DNA from: Flavobacterium sp.
GTDB taxonomy: Bacteria; Bacteroidota; Bacteroidia; Flavobacteriales; Flavobacteriaceae
Reading direction: 5' to 3'
DNA: 6,030 nt
NCBI GenBank assembly: GCA_012032075.1
Contig: JAAURU010000235.1
Coordinates: 1-6,030 of the forward strand
The notes under the pieces are model-generated. The model ran no database searches. It worked only from the letters and a program-made list of their open reading frames with translations, and had not been told where the DNA came from. The position numbers were made by a program, and so were the translations under genes. Position 1 is the first letter of the stretch. Every line of letters starts with the position of its first letter. This document shows, one piece after another, positions 5,998 to 6,030 of this stretch.

Positions 5998-6030
5998 CAC
6001 TTTGAAACAACACAAATAAAATAATAACAA

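Overview
The window looks like chromosomal DNA of a member of the Flavobacteriia (Bacteroidota). The DNA is very AT-rich, with AT-ending codons. There are no Shine-Dalgarno sequences before the starts. Promoter -7 boxes fit the Bacteroidota form TAnnTTTG. The protein families (glutaminyl cyclase lipoprotein, dipeptide epimerase, DUF4442 hotdog protein) are typical of the group, and the SRP RNA is of the small type.

Layout. (1) 2-1634, plus strand: the C-terminal tail of an unidentified protein, a nitronate monooxygenase-family flavoprotein and a DUF4442/YiiD-like hotdog protein, separated by 1 and 4 nt, so almost certainly one operon. It ends in an AT-rich hairpin. (2) 1715-2105: a badly interrupted remnant of a small secreted protein. 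(3) 2143-2613: a small protein of unknown function with one N-terminal membrane helix. (4) 2644-2748: a 105-bp element with 17-nt inverted terminal repeats and inner hairpins, placed between convergent genes. (5) 2763-3837, minus strand: a glutaminyl-peptide cyclotransferase lipoprotein. (6) 3926-4019: the 4.5S-type SRP RNA gene with a clear promoter and terminator, divergent from the cyclotransferase. (7) 4096-5949, plus strand: an enolase-superfamily dipeptide epimerase followed by a short-chain dehydrogenase. A final -7 promoter box near 5990 probably serves a gene beyond the window.

The dominant oddity is reading-frame damage. Four recognisable enzymes (nitronate monooxygenase, cyclotransferase, epimerase, SDR) carry at least eight frameshifts in total. 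Each lies in or next to a short A or T run, and the family motifs on both sides are intact, with no premature stop in the restored frames. Uncorrected homopolymer indels from the sequencing or assembly are the simplest explanation; real gene decay is the alternative. I annotate the enzymes as whole genes with the shift positions given.

Functionally this is mostly housekeeping and accessory metabolism: protein targeting (SRP RNA), pyroglutamate formation on exported proteins, recycling of peptidoglycan or other dipeptides, and a small flavoprotein/thioesterase operon of unknown substrate. I see no clear novel system. The items most worth checking are the inverted-repeat element, the 1715-2105 remnant and the indel pattern.
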